Below, piece after piece: positions 1 to 9,360 of a stretch of 64,000 nt of DNA; positions within the stretch are counted from its first letter, which is position 1; each line of letters opens with the position of its first letter. Source of the DNA: Vandiemenella viatica (taxonomy: Eukaryota; Arthropoda; Insecta; Orthoptera; Morabidae); contig JARYHS010013631.1 of assembly GCA_031002005.1 (NCBI GenBank), positions 63,733,832-63,797,831 on the forward strand, written 5' to 3'. The notes under the pieces were generated by a model. That model searched no databases and was not told the origin of the DNA. It saw only the letters and a program-made list of their open reading frames with translations. The translations under genes were made by a program, and so were the position numbers.

Positions 1-158
1 TCAATAGTTCCTGAATGAGTCACAGCAAGCGCTGTGCACCACAGGAATCACTATTGTTAGTATGTTTATATCCGGCTCGATCAACGATGATACGTTTACA
101 CTGGTCAGTGTTCGATTGTTCTGTAGTGCTTTCAGACAGAGTGACTGTGAACCTGTGC

Positions 159-2318
159 GCTATCTAATTTAATTTAATTTAATTGCAATGGAGCACAGGC
201 TCCGTTGGCAATTTCCCTACACCCCCATCTTCCCCCTATTCTGCACCCACCTACATTTGCCCTCTACAAATTTTATCTTTAAATTCTTTCAACGTTTTCG
301 TTAAATTATTCATCATTTCTCTTGGTAACTCATTCCAATCCCTGACATCCTTATCTAAAAAAGAGAATCTTCCTACACCCTTGTGACTGAAATCTAGTGC
401 CAGCTTGTGGTCATGGTCATCTTTTCTCTTCCATGCACTACTTTTGATACCTACTCCAATGTCTTTCCATGCCTCATCGCCAGTATACGCCCTGTACACT
501 CCCATGACCCTCCTCATCCTCCTCCTGTCTTGCAATGAATTCCCATTTCAGCTCGTCTATCATATCCGTCACTGATTGCATTCTGCGATAATTTCCAGAA
601 ACAATCTAGAAGCCCTTTCTTGCACCCTCTCCATCTCCTGTATGTGATACATAAAATGAGGGTCCCATACTACACTACCATATTCGAGCAGTGGTCTGAT
701 CAAAGTTTTGTAACCCAATTCCTTGACTTCTCTCGTACATCCCCTCATCACTCTCTCCAACAAGTGCAGAACTTTGAAACCTTTTCCTACCACCTGTCCT
801 ATGTGTCCTGCCCAGTTAAACTTGTTATCAAAAGTAATGCCAAGATATTTACATTTCAAGTCTTCAGCAAGCAATTCTTTCCCCACCTTACATTCATAAT
901 TAACCTTTTGTTTTTTATTTGTGTATCTAATAAGCTGACTCTTCTTTGCATTTATCTTCATCCCATGTTTACCAACCCAACTAGATATCTTGTCCAGATC
1001 ACCCTGCAACTGTTTACAATCCTCTATCGTTTTGATTCTTTTATATAGCATTATGTCATCTGCAAACAATCTAATTTCAGATAGTAAACAATCAACACAA
1101 TTATTCATTAGAATAATGAATAGCAATGGTCCCAATACACTACCCTGTGGCACTTCCATTTTTACTTCCACTTCTTTTGATACTACATTGCCACCCTAAC
1201 TTTCTCTTTTCTACTTTTTAAAAATTCTTCTACCCAGCAAATCACTTTCTCATCCACTCCAATAGTTTTTACCTTATTTACTACCATTTTATGGCCCACT
1301 CTGTCAAACGCCTTTGACAGATCTAGTGCTACACTATCAATTTAGGCTCCCCTTGTCCATTTCATATGAAATATCTTGCATATATCCCACCAACTCAGAT
1401 TCGCATGAGTATCCTTGCCTGAAACCATGTTGCCTGCTTGAAAACCACTTACGTTCCTCACATATATTTCTGATGTGGTTGCATATCAATTTTCCATTAA
1501 TTTACCAACCACTGATGTCAAACTGATTGGCGTGTAATTCTCAACTCTATTTCTCACCCCTCCTTTATGTACCGGTACTACTATTGCACTTTTCCAGTCC
1601 TGTGGTAAGCAGCAAATGTCCATACTCAATTTAAATAATATTTCAAGATAAGGTACAATGTCACATCCGGCTATCTTTAAGACATCTGTAGTAATATCAT
1701 CTACACCAGCTCCTTTATGTTATTTTCTTCATGATTTCCTCAGGATGAATTTAAAATTTTTCAGCATCTTCATTTATAATTATATTGTTAAACTTGTTCT
1801 CCGAATTAGACCCTCCCGTTTCTGATTGATTGTCCCCAATGCTCTCACTAAACCAGTTACTTAAAATCTCTGGCTTTTTCAAATCCTCAGTAACTTCTTC
1901 TCCATCCTTTTCTATAAGTGTCTCTACACCCTCCCTTCCCCCTCAGTTTCCTGATATCGCCATAGAAATTTCTAGATGCATCAGTCAATGGTCCTCCTGC
2001 AGTGACAATACTCTTCATAAACCCATCTTTAGCCACTTTCTTTGCTGTTATTAAGTCCTTGTTTAGTTGTTTTAAATATTCCCTACTACCGTGCTGTCTC
2101 TTAACTCTGTTATGTTCTCTTCTTACCAACTCTTGAATCTCCCCACTTCCCTATTATAGCTACATAGGTTCTCTACTTCTCTTTATTTTCTGCCTTGGAA
2201 TAAATTTCTCTTCCCCCATTGTTAATATCTCCTTGAACTCTTTCCATCTTGACTCTACTGTACTTGTGCCTTCCTTCCATTTGCTGAATTGTTCTCTGAA
2301 ATATCTCTTCAAATTTGA
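159..2318 (-). mobile_element. LINE-A (CR1/L2-like non-LTR retrotransposon), 5'-truncated, copy 1
   Basis: This is a non-LTR retrotransposon on the minus strand, 5'-truncated within ORF2. Its 3' end carries a short (AATTA)n-type tail, seen on the plus strand as repeated AATTT at 165-183. A 9-bp target-site duplication, AACCTGTGC, flanks it at 150-158 and 2,319-2,327. Reverse-transcriptase motifs are legible. The same insertion with the same duplication occurs in copy 2 of the block, so it predates the block duplication. The CR1/L2 assignment is inferred from the RT style and the microsatellite tail. Confidence 0.85.
251..2129 (-). pseudogene. LINE-A reverse transcriptase remnant, copy 1
   Basis: This is the broken reverse transcriptase of LINE-A, which would copy the element's RNA at the target site. 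In order on the minus strand there is an N-terminal region (1,887-2,129, with REHNRVKRQHGS), the palm block with VPQGSVLGPLLF and the catalytic FADD box (569-1,171), and the C-terminal block with PLLEYGSVVWDPH. The last part (251-535) has RDWNELPREMMNN, typical of CR1/L2-group C termini. Frameshifts and stops separate the pieces, so no full-length protein can be made. There is no sign of the endonuclease domain, which agrees with 5' truncation. Confidence 0.8.
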
Positions 2319-3461
2319 AACCTGTGCTTATAATTAGCTTCCGTGGACCTACTTACTGAAGATTATTTATTTTGGAATATCTATCTGCCACAGAGGTTAA
2401 TACATATTCATTATTATTATTTGCTTATTATTCTATTTACTGATCGATATTACGTGAGAAATGTGCTGTGAAATTTCAACTAAGTTTTAATCTTTTATTT
2501 AATTTTTGTATCATGTGCTAACTAACTCTATTCGATTCTGTACTGATCACTTCTACTATTCCTATTATATTATCAACATCATTTATCATACATTGTAAGT
2601 AGGGTTAAGAATCATATGATTTTTGATATTTCGAGATTTTTACAAAGGGTAAGAGTACCTATGGTTGACATGAAGTCGTATGAAATTCAAATTTAAGAAA
2701 CTACTGTGATCCAGAAAACCAGCAACACTGTCAGGTTAACTGAACGGGTCCACGGGTTCGGTGATAGTCTCTTCTGTCGATGGTGAACAGTTTCTGTATG
2801 TAGTGCGCGTATCTTGTTAGCGAAATAGCAGCTTCTGGAAGTGCTTTAACTCTCAGTTAATGTAAGTTTGCTTTACTTTGTACTGAACGTGAATATGGAA
2901 ATGTTATCACAATGAAATAAACAAGTGTATGCATTCGTAGTTTAAACGGGAATAATATTTCTAGTATGGTTAGCCTCTCTGTCAAAGGTAGGTGTTCCTT
3001 AAATCGTAGAGGGGTGTCGAATTTACGTTCATCAATAATAAATGGGCTTTAATTGCAAACTGAACCAACCATCATACCGTTTACAACATATACTATGGGA
3101 GGCGCTAAGGCACCTAAAATCGATATGTGGCGTCTGTTTCCGGTACAGACAATGTCATATTTGAGAGCCTACAGCTCTTATATTGCATCGTGGGCAGATA
3201 TTGAAATCCCTCACTTGCCAAGTACTTCGTGTATGGCTGGCATATATTGAAACGGGATATTGTTAGGCAAAACCAGCGCCGGATACAATGTAATCAAATG
3301 AGAGTTTTCACACGTAGTCTGGTCCGGCAGATCGCCGGCCCTTTCGATTTAATTGTTTCTTATGCACACTTGTCCACACTGGTGCAGGTGGCGGAGAGGA
3401 TCTAATCTCAGTCCCGACAATTTTCTGTAGTTTTGTAATAAGTAATTACTCGCACGATACT

Positions 3462-3581
3462 ATGAGATTAATTAAATTAGTTGATATTAAACCTTATTTG
3501 TGGGATAAAACAGCCGACTATTTCAAAGTTAGAACAGAATGCGTGCAAAGAGATTTACACATTTTTGAAAGAAGATTTTGA
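3462..3581 (+). pseudogene. MADF-like DNA-binding domain fragment, copy 1
   Basis: This is a 39-codon ORF starting at the ATG at 3,462. The visible pattern LIKLVDIKPYLWDKT followed by a tyrosine matches the first helix of MADF/Myb-SANT-like domains (LIxLVxxxPxLWD). In PIF/Harbinger transposons such a protein helps the transposase enter the nucleus and bind the termini. Only about half a domain remains before a TGA at 3,579. The same fragment occurs at 12,617. It is short, so the match could be coincidental. Confidence 0.35.
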
Positions 3582-3843
3582 AGTGAAAGAAAAAAAGAAC
3601 AACTGAAAGTTGATCAGCTACACATTTAGTATTAGTTATAATACAGAACAGTTTACACAATTTATTTTGTTAATTTGCCACGGCAACGCACCTTCGATAC
3701 TGACAAAGTATCTTTGTGTTGATACCACAAATAATAGCACAACCAGACTAACAAATTTAAGTAAAATATAAGTTAATTATAATGTTTGTTAATCCTAATC
3801 ATAAATATGTAAGTTATCATTTTTTAGTTGGTTTCTTTTCCTT

Positions 3844-4083
3844 TCATTTCGAAATATTCTTTAAGAAATGTATAAATCTCTTTCCACGCCTACGTTTTAC
3901 TTTACTTGTGCTGATTCCCAATCTGTAGGTCTCATGTAAGTCAGTAAAGTTTGCTCCTTTAACGAGATCCTTAAAAATCAATAGAAGAAATTTATAGATT
4001 TCAATCGCAGTCGTAGCTATTGTATAATATTTAAAAAAATTCCGTTGATTTCGTAACTGGTCAAAAATTTTCAAGTGAAACAA
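3844..4083 (-). pseudogene. Possible Harbinger transposase N-terminal fragment, copy 1
   Basis: This is a 79-aa minus-strand ORF. A middle stretch (FTDLHETYRLGISTSKV) resembles the helix-turn-helix that precedes the DDE domain in Harbinger transposases, where a conserved LGIS-T or IGRST motif occurs. No catalytic aspartates are present. The ORF is preserved in both copies of the block, with a small indel near the start in copy 2. Alternatively it is a chance ORF. The opposite-strand MADF-like ORF makes the Harbinger reading more plausible. Confidence 0.35.
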
Positions 4084-4410
4084 AAATATAGCAGAATATT
4101 TGTGTATTTAATTTATTTCATTATTTTCTAGGCCTCGTTTTGTATTTGAGTCAACACAGGATGTATCCAGTACTGTATGTTAATGAAATATTTACTATAT
4201 TTCGTTCTGCGATATAATAATCTATTAAAGTAACGTTTTTTGAATGGTGGATGCCTATTTCTTCCGCCAAAGCAAAAAACGTATAGAACTTGGTGGGATA
4301 AGGCCGGCCGGCTCCGGTTTTGCCGGTGTGTATGAAAACGCCCTTAGGTTATCTGACTTTTTTTTTTTTTTTTAAAATAAGTTTTAGTTTTTAAATTTTT
4401 TATTTTCTGT

Positions 4411-4841
4411 GGAGGGAATTGGAAGCACTTAAAGAAGATTTTAAAAACAGATTTCAGGATATTATTAACCATTCCAGATTGGGTATTATAACCTTTCTCA
4501 AACCTATAAACAGCAGATTTATCGCTACAGGCAGAGTTGACAGAACTGTCAAAAAATGAAGAGTTAAAATTGAAATTAAAAAATGGATATCAAGAATTTT
4601 GGCTACAGAGGTAAATTCCAGATTTATATCCGGGTTTGTGGGCTGCAACAAACAAATTTTTATTGTATTCCTGTGGTCATATTTAGCCGAAAGGGGATTT
4701 AGTGTGGGAAGCAATTTACTAACAAAGAAAAGAAACAGATTTCCAGTAGTGGAACGCGGCGATTTAAGACTCCTGCTGACAAATATAGCACCAAATGTAG
4801 AAAAGTTAGTATCATTACATCAAGCTCAGACCTCTCACTGA
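4411..4841 (+). pseudogene. hAT transposase C-terminal region, copy 1
   Basis: This is the C-terminal dimerisation region of a ZBED5/SCAND3/FAM200-like hAT transposase, which assembles the active multimer. The last ~60 residues of the reading frame at 4,599-4,841 show SYLAERGFS, then LLTKKRNRF, VERGDLRLLL and the terminal SLHQAQTSH before the stop. This is the standard hAT C-terminal signature. Upstream of 4,615 the homology (KEDFKNRFQDI, then GYQEFW) continues in other frames, so frameshifts are present. Copy 1 has an extra T at the GAGGTAAATTCC site compared with copy 2. Confidence 0.8.
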
Positions 4842-5240
4842 TAATTTTACAATAATTTTCAATATATGTTTATAATCAAATTTTGTACAAGGCAATAATA
4901 TTGTTAATATTCTTTAATAAAGTAATTTCAATATTTAATATAGCCAAATTCACGTAAGAGGGGTGCCATCAAATCACTGTTTGAAGAAGTGGGCAACAAG
5001 CGTAATAAATTGAAGCGGTATGGATTACACAACGTTGATTACAACAGAAGACGTCGGTGCTGTTTTTTTTTTTTTTTTTTAAACAGGGGGGAGGTGAGTA
5101 ATTTTTTTTTCGAAAAGGGGGCGGTAGGTCAAAAAAGGTTGGGAACCTATGGTCTATCCTATCCTACGAAAAGGCAAATTTTCGTACAAAGGATATACTA
5201 TCTACAAAAACAAAAATTGATAATACATAAAACAACAAAT

Positions 5241-5467
5241 GTATAATAGAGCGGGAGGCGGCTGCACAGACTATAATCTCATCAAGTTCACTGCTGAAAT
5301 TAGACGATTAGAAGTAAATCGATGAGCATATTAAAATGCAACTGGCCATGCAAGGTGGTTTCCAGTGCCAAGTCACTGGAAATCACATTCAGATCCGATT
5401 TTAGTGGTTGATTGGTAGGTTTATCATTGTGTTTTACTGCACCCAAATGTATGAAAATATGGAAGAC
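5241..5467. repeat. Left arm and part of loop of a long hairpin, cut by the gap
   Basis: This matches 14,390-14,616, which is the left arm and most of the loop of a ~420-bp inverted repeat in copy 2. The N gap starts only a few bases before the right arm would begin. The assembly was therefore broken at the hairpin turn. Confidence 0.8.
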
Positions 5468-6467
5468 NNNNNNNNNNNNNNNNNNNNNNNNNNNNNNNNN
5501 NNNNNNNNNNNNNNNNNNNNNNNNNNNNNNNNNNNNNNNNNNNNNNNNNNNNNNNNNNNNNNNNNNNNNNNNNNNNNNNNNNNNNNNNNNNNNNNNNNNN
5601 NNNNNNNNNNNNNNNNNNNNNNNNNNNNNNNNNNNNNNNNNNNNNNNNNNNNNNNNNNNNNNNNNNNNNNNNNNNNNNNNNNNNNNNNNNNNNNNNNNNN
5701 NNNNNNNNNNNNNNNNNNNNNNNNNNNNNNNNNNNNNNNNNNNNNNNNNNNNNNNNNNNNNNNNNNNNNNNNNNNNNNNNNNNNNNNNNNNNNNNNNNNN
5801 NNNNNNNNNNNNNNNNNNNNNNNNNNNNNNNNNNNNNNNNNNNNNNNNNNNNNNNNNNNNNNNNNNNNNNNNNNNNNNNNNNNNNNNNNNNNNNNNNNNN
5901 NNNNNNNNNNNNNNNNNNNNNNNNNNNNNNNNNNNNNNNNNNNNNNNNNNNNNNNNNNNNNNNNNNNNNNNNNNNNNNNNNNNNNNNNNNNNNNNNNNNN
6001 NNNNNNNNNNNNNNNNNNNNNNNNNNNNNNNNNNNNNNNNNNNNNNNNNNNNNNNNNNNNNNNNNNNNNNNNNNNNNNNNNNNNNNNNNNNNNNNNNNNN
6101 NNNNNNNNNNNNNNNNNNNNNNNNNNNNNNNNNNNNNNNNNNNNNNNNNNNNNNNNNNNNNNNNNNNNNNNNNNNNNNNNNNNNNNNNNNNNNNNNNNNN
6201 NNNNNNNNNNNNNNNNNNNNNNNNNNNNNNNNNNNNNNNNNNNNNNNNNNNNNNNNNNNNNNNNNNNNNNNNNNNNNNNNNNNNNNNNNNNNNNNNNNNN
6301 NNNNNNNNNNNNNNNNNNNNNNNNNNNNNNNNNNNNNNNNNNNNNNNNNNNNNNNNNNNNNNNNNNNNNNNNNNNNNNNNNNNNNNNNNNNNNNNNNNNN
6401 NNNNNNNNNNNNNNNNNNNNNNNNNNNNNNNNNNNNNNNNNNNNNNNNNNNNNNNNNNNNNNNNNNN
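5468..6467. other. Assembly gap, exactly 1,000 N
   Basis: The run is exactly 1,000 unknown bases, a round number usually used as a placeholder for a gap of unknown size. Sequence to the left is hairpin and sequence to the right is Jockey endonuclease. These are not contiguous in copy 2, so the gap may hide more than 1 kb or be a misjoin. Confidence 0.99.
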
Positions 6468-6660
6468 AACCAACAGATAATTTTCGAATACCAAACATGA
6501 ACATTTACAGAAAGGACAGAGAGAGACAAAGGGGAGGGGGCACGGCAATCCTGATAAAATAAAACCCTCACGCACCAACCAAAAACTTTTCCGGTACTTG
6601 AGAACATGGAAGCCAGTGCAGTAAGCATCAATACAATAGATGGAGAAGTAACATTATCGC
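6468..6660 (+). pseudogene. Jockey endonuclease, first part
   Basis: The reading frame after the gap contains NIYRKDRERQRGGGTAILIK, matching the conserved GGG-A strand of the APE-like endonuclease that nicks target DNA. The frame is then broken by a TAA at about 6,560, and homology continues in another frame up to 6,660 (ENMEASAVSINTIDGEVTL). The domain continues at 7,680 beyond LINE-B. Confidence 0.75.
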
Positions 6661-7679
6661 CGCATCGACATCGACATTGACATATATACTCTGCAATTCA
6701 CAAAATTGTGGGTGGCAGAGGGTGCTCAGCACCAAAGCTAATCTCTTTGCTGTGCATTCCAATCCCTAATGGTACGAGGGAAAAAAGAATTCATATAAGA
6801 ATCAATCCGGCACCTTATTTCTCTAATTTTATCTTTCCTGTCCTTCCGACTCAAATAGGTTGGTGGAAGAAGTATTTCACTACACTCATGAGTGAAAGTT
6901 GGAGTACGCATGTTTCCAATAAGTTTAAACGAAACGTGTGTAGTCGTCTATCTACCAGAGACTCCCAACCTAATCTACTAATCAGTTCTGTGACGCTTTC
7001 ATAAGGACTGTAGCAAGTGGTCACGAATCGAGCGGCTCTTCTCTGTACTTTCTCTATACTTTCGATCAATCCCTTACGAAACGGGTCCCAAATGGCACAA
7101 CAATAATCCAAATGTGGACGCACAAGAGATTTGTACGCTATCCTCCTTTGTTTGTTCATTACAATTTATCAAGATTCTACCTATGAATCGCAGCCTAGAA
7201 TTTGCTCTACCTACTAAAGAATTAATGTGTATGTCCCATTTCATGTTCCTTTGTACTGTTACTCCCAAATATTTAACAGAATCGACCATATCAATAACTG
7301 TATTGTTTAACTCGTATTTCTGAACAATCGGATTCTTTTTGTTAGTTATGCTCATTGTCTTGCATTTTTACAGTTTAGAGTAAGTTGCCACTCAGCGCAC
7401 CAAGCCAAAATAACAGCCAGATCGCGCTGAATTTCTAAGCAATCAGCCAAAGTTCTTACTTCCCTATAAATAACCGCATCATCAGCAAACAATCTAAAAG
7501 GCTTTTCACTTTGTCTCCGAGATCGTTTATAAAATTAAGAAAAGAAGTGGTCCTATTACACTTCCTTGAGGTACACCCGATGTAACATCTAGATTAGAAG
7601 AACTTTCTCCTTCAACGACAACATACTGCGACCGACCAGTTAGAAAATCCTTTATCCATTCACAAAACTCGCATACGTC
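6661..7679 (-). mobile_element. LINE-B (CR1/L2-like), 5'-truncated, nested in Jockey
   Basis: This is a minus-strand non-LTR retrotransposon fragment inserted into the Jockey endonuclease. Its 3' tail is a short hexamer repeat, CGACAT/ATGTCG, at 6,664-6,685. Coding remnants run right to left: a GVPQGSVIGPLLF block near 7,560, the FADDAVIYR box near 7,480, a KYLGVTVQRNMKWDIHI stretch, and a C-terminal block (6,851-7,159) with HLDYCCAIWDPF and VQRRAARF. A possible short target duplication containing GCAT lies at both junctions. Several stops and frameshifts make it inactive. It differs from LINE-A in sequence and tail. Confidence 0.85.
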
Positions 7680-8210
7680 AGCCCTGGGAAACAACTAACA
7701 GAGAATGACTTAAATAGTGCCATTTCAATATCTGAGAGGATCATACAGGGTGGCGATCTAAATGCTAAACACCCGGCTTGGAATAGTAGAGTCACAAACG
7801 GAAAGGGTCAAAGATTAATAGAAATATCTGAAACACTAAATCTAACAGTTATGGGCCCAGAAGAACCGACTCAAATTCCTACCTCCGCAAGACAAGAACC
7901 AGATGTACTGGATATAGTTGTAGCAAAGAATATAAGACGAACTATACATCTGGAAACCATAAATGACCTATCATCTGATCACAATCCAGTTTTGCTACAA
8001 ATTAGGAACTGGGCAAGCAGTCAGGAAAATCCGAAAATTCTTAAACAGACGGACTGGGATAGATTCACTAATTTACTTCAACAAAATATCTGTCCCACCA
8101 TGGAATTAAATAATAAGCTGCAGATAGATAAAGCAATAGATACTCTAACAAAAAGTATTAAAAAAGCAGATAAACAGGCCTCAGTCGTAACGGTAATGGA
8201 GACAAAATGA
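7680..8210 (+). pseudogene. Jockey endonuclease, C-terminal part
   Basis: This continues the endonuclease after LINE-B. The sequence shows AYVSPGKQLTENDL, then GGDLNAKHPAWNS (catalytic D and N), LDIVV, and LSSDHNPV with the catalytic S-D-H triad of APE-like nucleases. The last 119 codons (7,851-8,210) are open. The first part runs in a compatible frame across about 7,684-7,850. A linker follows with a stop at 8,208. Confidence 0.82.
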
Positions 8211-8879
8211 AAGAAAAGGGTCAGCACTTATAGAAGAACTGAAGTACTTTAAGAACCAACACCGAAGCGCTGGCAGAGAATTAGGGATCCAGCGGACAAA
8301 AGGGAAATGAACAGTACGCCAGGGAGATTAGGAAACAATTACAGGAAAGAAGAACCGAACAATGGGAGAACAAAATGTCCCGTCTGACCCTCCAACGCCG
8401 TGACGCATAGAGCCTAGTGCGAGCACTTAAAGAACCAAAACCAGGCAACCAAGCTCTCATGGGTCCGAATGGAGCGGTCTTTGGCACAATGAGCCAGGCA
8501 GAAATTTTAGCAGACCATTTCGAAGCACAACATGCAACACCAGAAGTGCAACTAACTATGGCCCAACAACGGGAAGAAGAAGAAACCAAACAAATTGCTG
8601 AAGATATTAGAAGATCAGTGGATCCGGTAGACCCCGAATTAACCTGTCCAGCGGAAGTAAAAACAATCATAAGACGACTTAGCGCTAACAAATCACCTGG
8701 GGACGACCAAATCTCCAACATGCATCTCAAAAATCTGCCTAGGAAAGGAATTGTCCTAATAACAAGGATAATTAATAGTTGCATGTTACACCGTTATTTT
8801 CCAACAGCTTGGAAAACGGCAAAGATCATAGCCATACCCAAACCAGGAAAAGGAAGCTCAGATCCAACAAACTATTGAC
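8211..8879 (+). pseudogene. Jockey reverse transcriptase, N-terminal part, truncated
   Basis: The frame at 8,417-8,878 (153 codons) contains NKSPGDDQISN and FPTAWKTAKIIAIPKPGK, the fingers of the Jockey reverse transcriptase. The sequence between 8,211 and 8,416 has stops. At 8,876 the codon expected to be arginine in NYRP is TGA, consistent with a CGA to TGA change at a CpG. The RT stops there because hAT-A begins at 8,880, so the palm with the catalytic aspartates is absent. Confidence 0.8.
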
Positions 8880-9064
8880 CAGTGGTTCCCAACGTGGGCC
8901 GTACCGCCCCCCTGTGGGCGTTAGAGAGCTCGAAGGGGCGTTTGTGAACAAAGGCAAATTTGGGGGGCGTTGACGCCCAGCCAGCGCCCCCTAGCCAACA
9001 TTGGCAAGGGCGTTATGTTTCAGCAAGTAATTCCAAACGTGCTTTAAGCAAGATCAGTGGGATT

Positions 9065-9242
9065 AAAAGTTGGTATTAGTACATTATATGTTTGTTGTGA
9101 ACACCTGCTTCAATGGTTCATGAATGAGTTGCAGCAAGCGTTGTGCACCAAAAGTTGGCATTAGTACACAGTACTTCCATATCTTTGCTCCTAACACCTG
9201 CTTCAATAGTTCCTGAATGAGTCACAGCAAGCGCTGTGCACC
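9065..9242. repeat. Imperfect subterminal tandem repeat in hAT-A
   Basis: There are two units, 9,065-9,149 (85 bp) and 9,150-9,242 (93 bp). Both begin AAAAGTTGG and end with CAGCAAGCGYTGTGCACC, and they share AACACCTGCTTCAAT in the middle. Subterminal repeats are common transposase-binding regions in hAT elements. Function here is an inference. Only the last ~40 bp of the second unit is in the window for copy 1. Confidence 0.75.
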
Positions 9243-9360
9243 ACAGGAATCACTATTGTTAGTATGTTTATATCCGGCTCGATCAACGATGATACGTTTA
9301 CACTGGTCAGTGTTCGATTGTTCTGTAGTGCCTTCAGACAGAGTGACTGTGAACCTGTGC

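Larger units (their letters stand above)
3300..4343. mobile_element. PIF/Harbinger-like element nested in hAT-A, copy 1
   Basis: The segment is bounded by imperfect inverted repeats. The left end reads GAGAGTTTTCACACG followed by a GC-rich CCGGCAGATCGCCGGCC, and the right end, on the reverse strand, reads GGGCGTTTTCATACAC followed by CCGGC runs. Inside are a short MADF-like ORF on the plus strand and a transposase-like fragment on the minus strand. That opposed two-gene layout is known for PIF/Harbinger elements. I could not find a clean 3-bp target duplication. The family call is an inference from the two coding remnants. Confidence 0.5.
1..5151 (+). mobile_element. hAT-A transposon, copy 1 (left end outside window)
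   Basis: This is a hAT-superfamily DNA transposon relic. Its right terminus at about 5,117-5,151 reads inward, on the reverse strand, as a terminal inverted repeat with GGTTCCCAAC and ACCGCCCCC, matching the left terminus of copy 2 at 8,880. The plus strand keeps the 3' end of the transposase (4,411-4,841). The element is interrupted by LINE-A (159-2,318) and by a PIF/Harbinger-like insertion (3,300-4,343). The transposase N-terminal part is too decayed to read, although the stretch around 3,005-3,060 may be a remnant of a BED-finger region. The left TIR lies upstream of the window. Confidence 0.8.
1..5467. repeat. Duplicated 5.4-kb block, copy 1
   Basis: This block aligns almost base for base with 9,203-14,616, from its first base to the start of the N gap. 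Identical insertions sit at identical places in both copies: LINE-A, the PIF-like element and the left arm of the hairpin. A ~430-bp sample (about 3,260-3,690) shows only two differences. Over the whole block, short indels are common, and copy 1 is 53 bp longer. It starts at the window edge, so the true left boundary is not visible. It could be a real segmental duplication or an unmerged haplotype or assembly duplication. Confidence 0.92.
6468..8879 (+). mobile_element. Jockey-type non-LTR retrotransposon fragment, interrupted by LINE-B
   Basis: This is a plus-strand Jockey-clade element. It begins at the gap inside the endonuclease domain, is split by LINE-B (6,661-7,679), resumes in frame-compatible sequence, and ends abruptly at the hAT-A left TIR (8,880) inside the reverse transcriptase, just after a PKPGK block. 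The downstream RT half is not found anywhere to the right, although simple hAT insertion should have left it there. The ORF1 and 5' end are hidden by the gap or missing. Confidence 0.85.

Noticed and set aside
620..1199. Plus-strand ORFs within LINE-A
   Set aside because: They lie opposite the FADD-containing reverse transcriptase and have no motifs of their own.
5300..6631. Very long ORFs (350-440 aa) on both strands around 5.4-6.6 kb
   Set aside because: They exist only because 1,000 unknown bases read as open codons. There is no real coding sequence in the gap.
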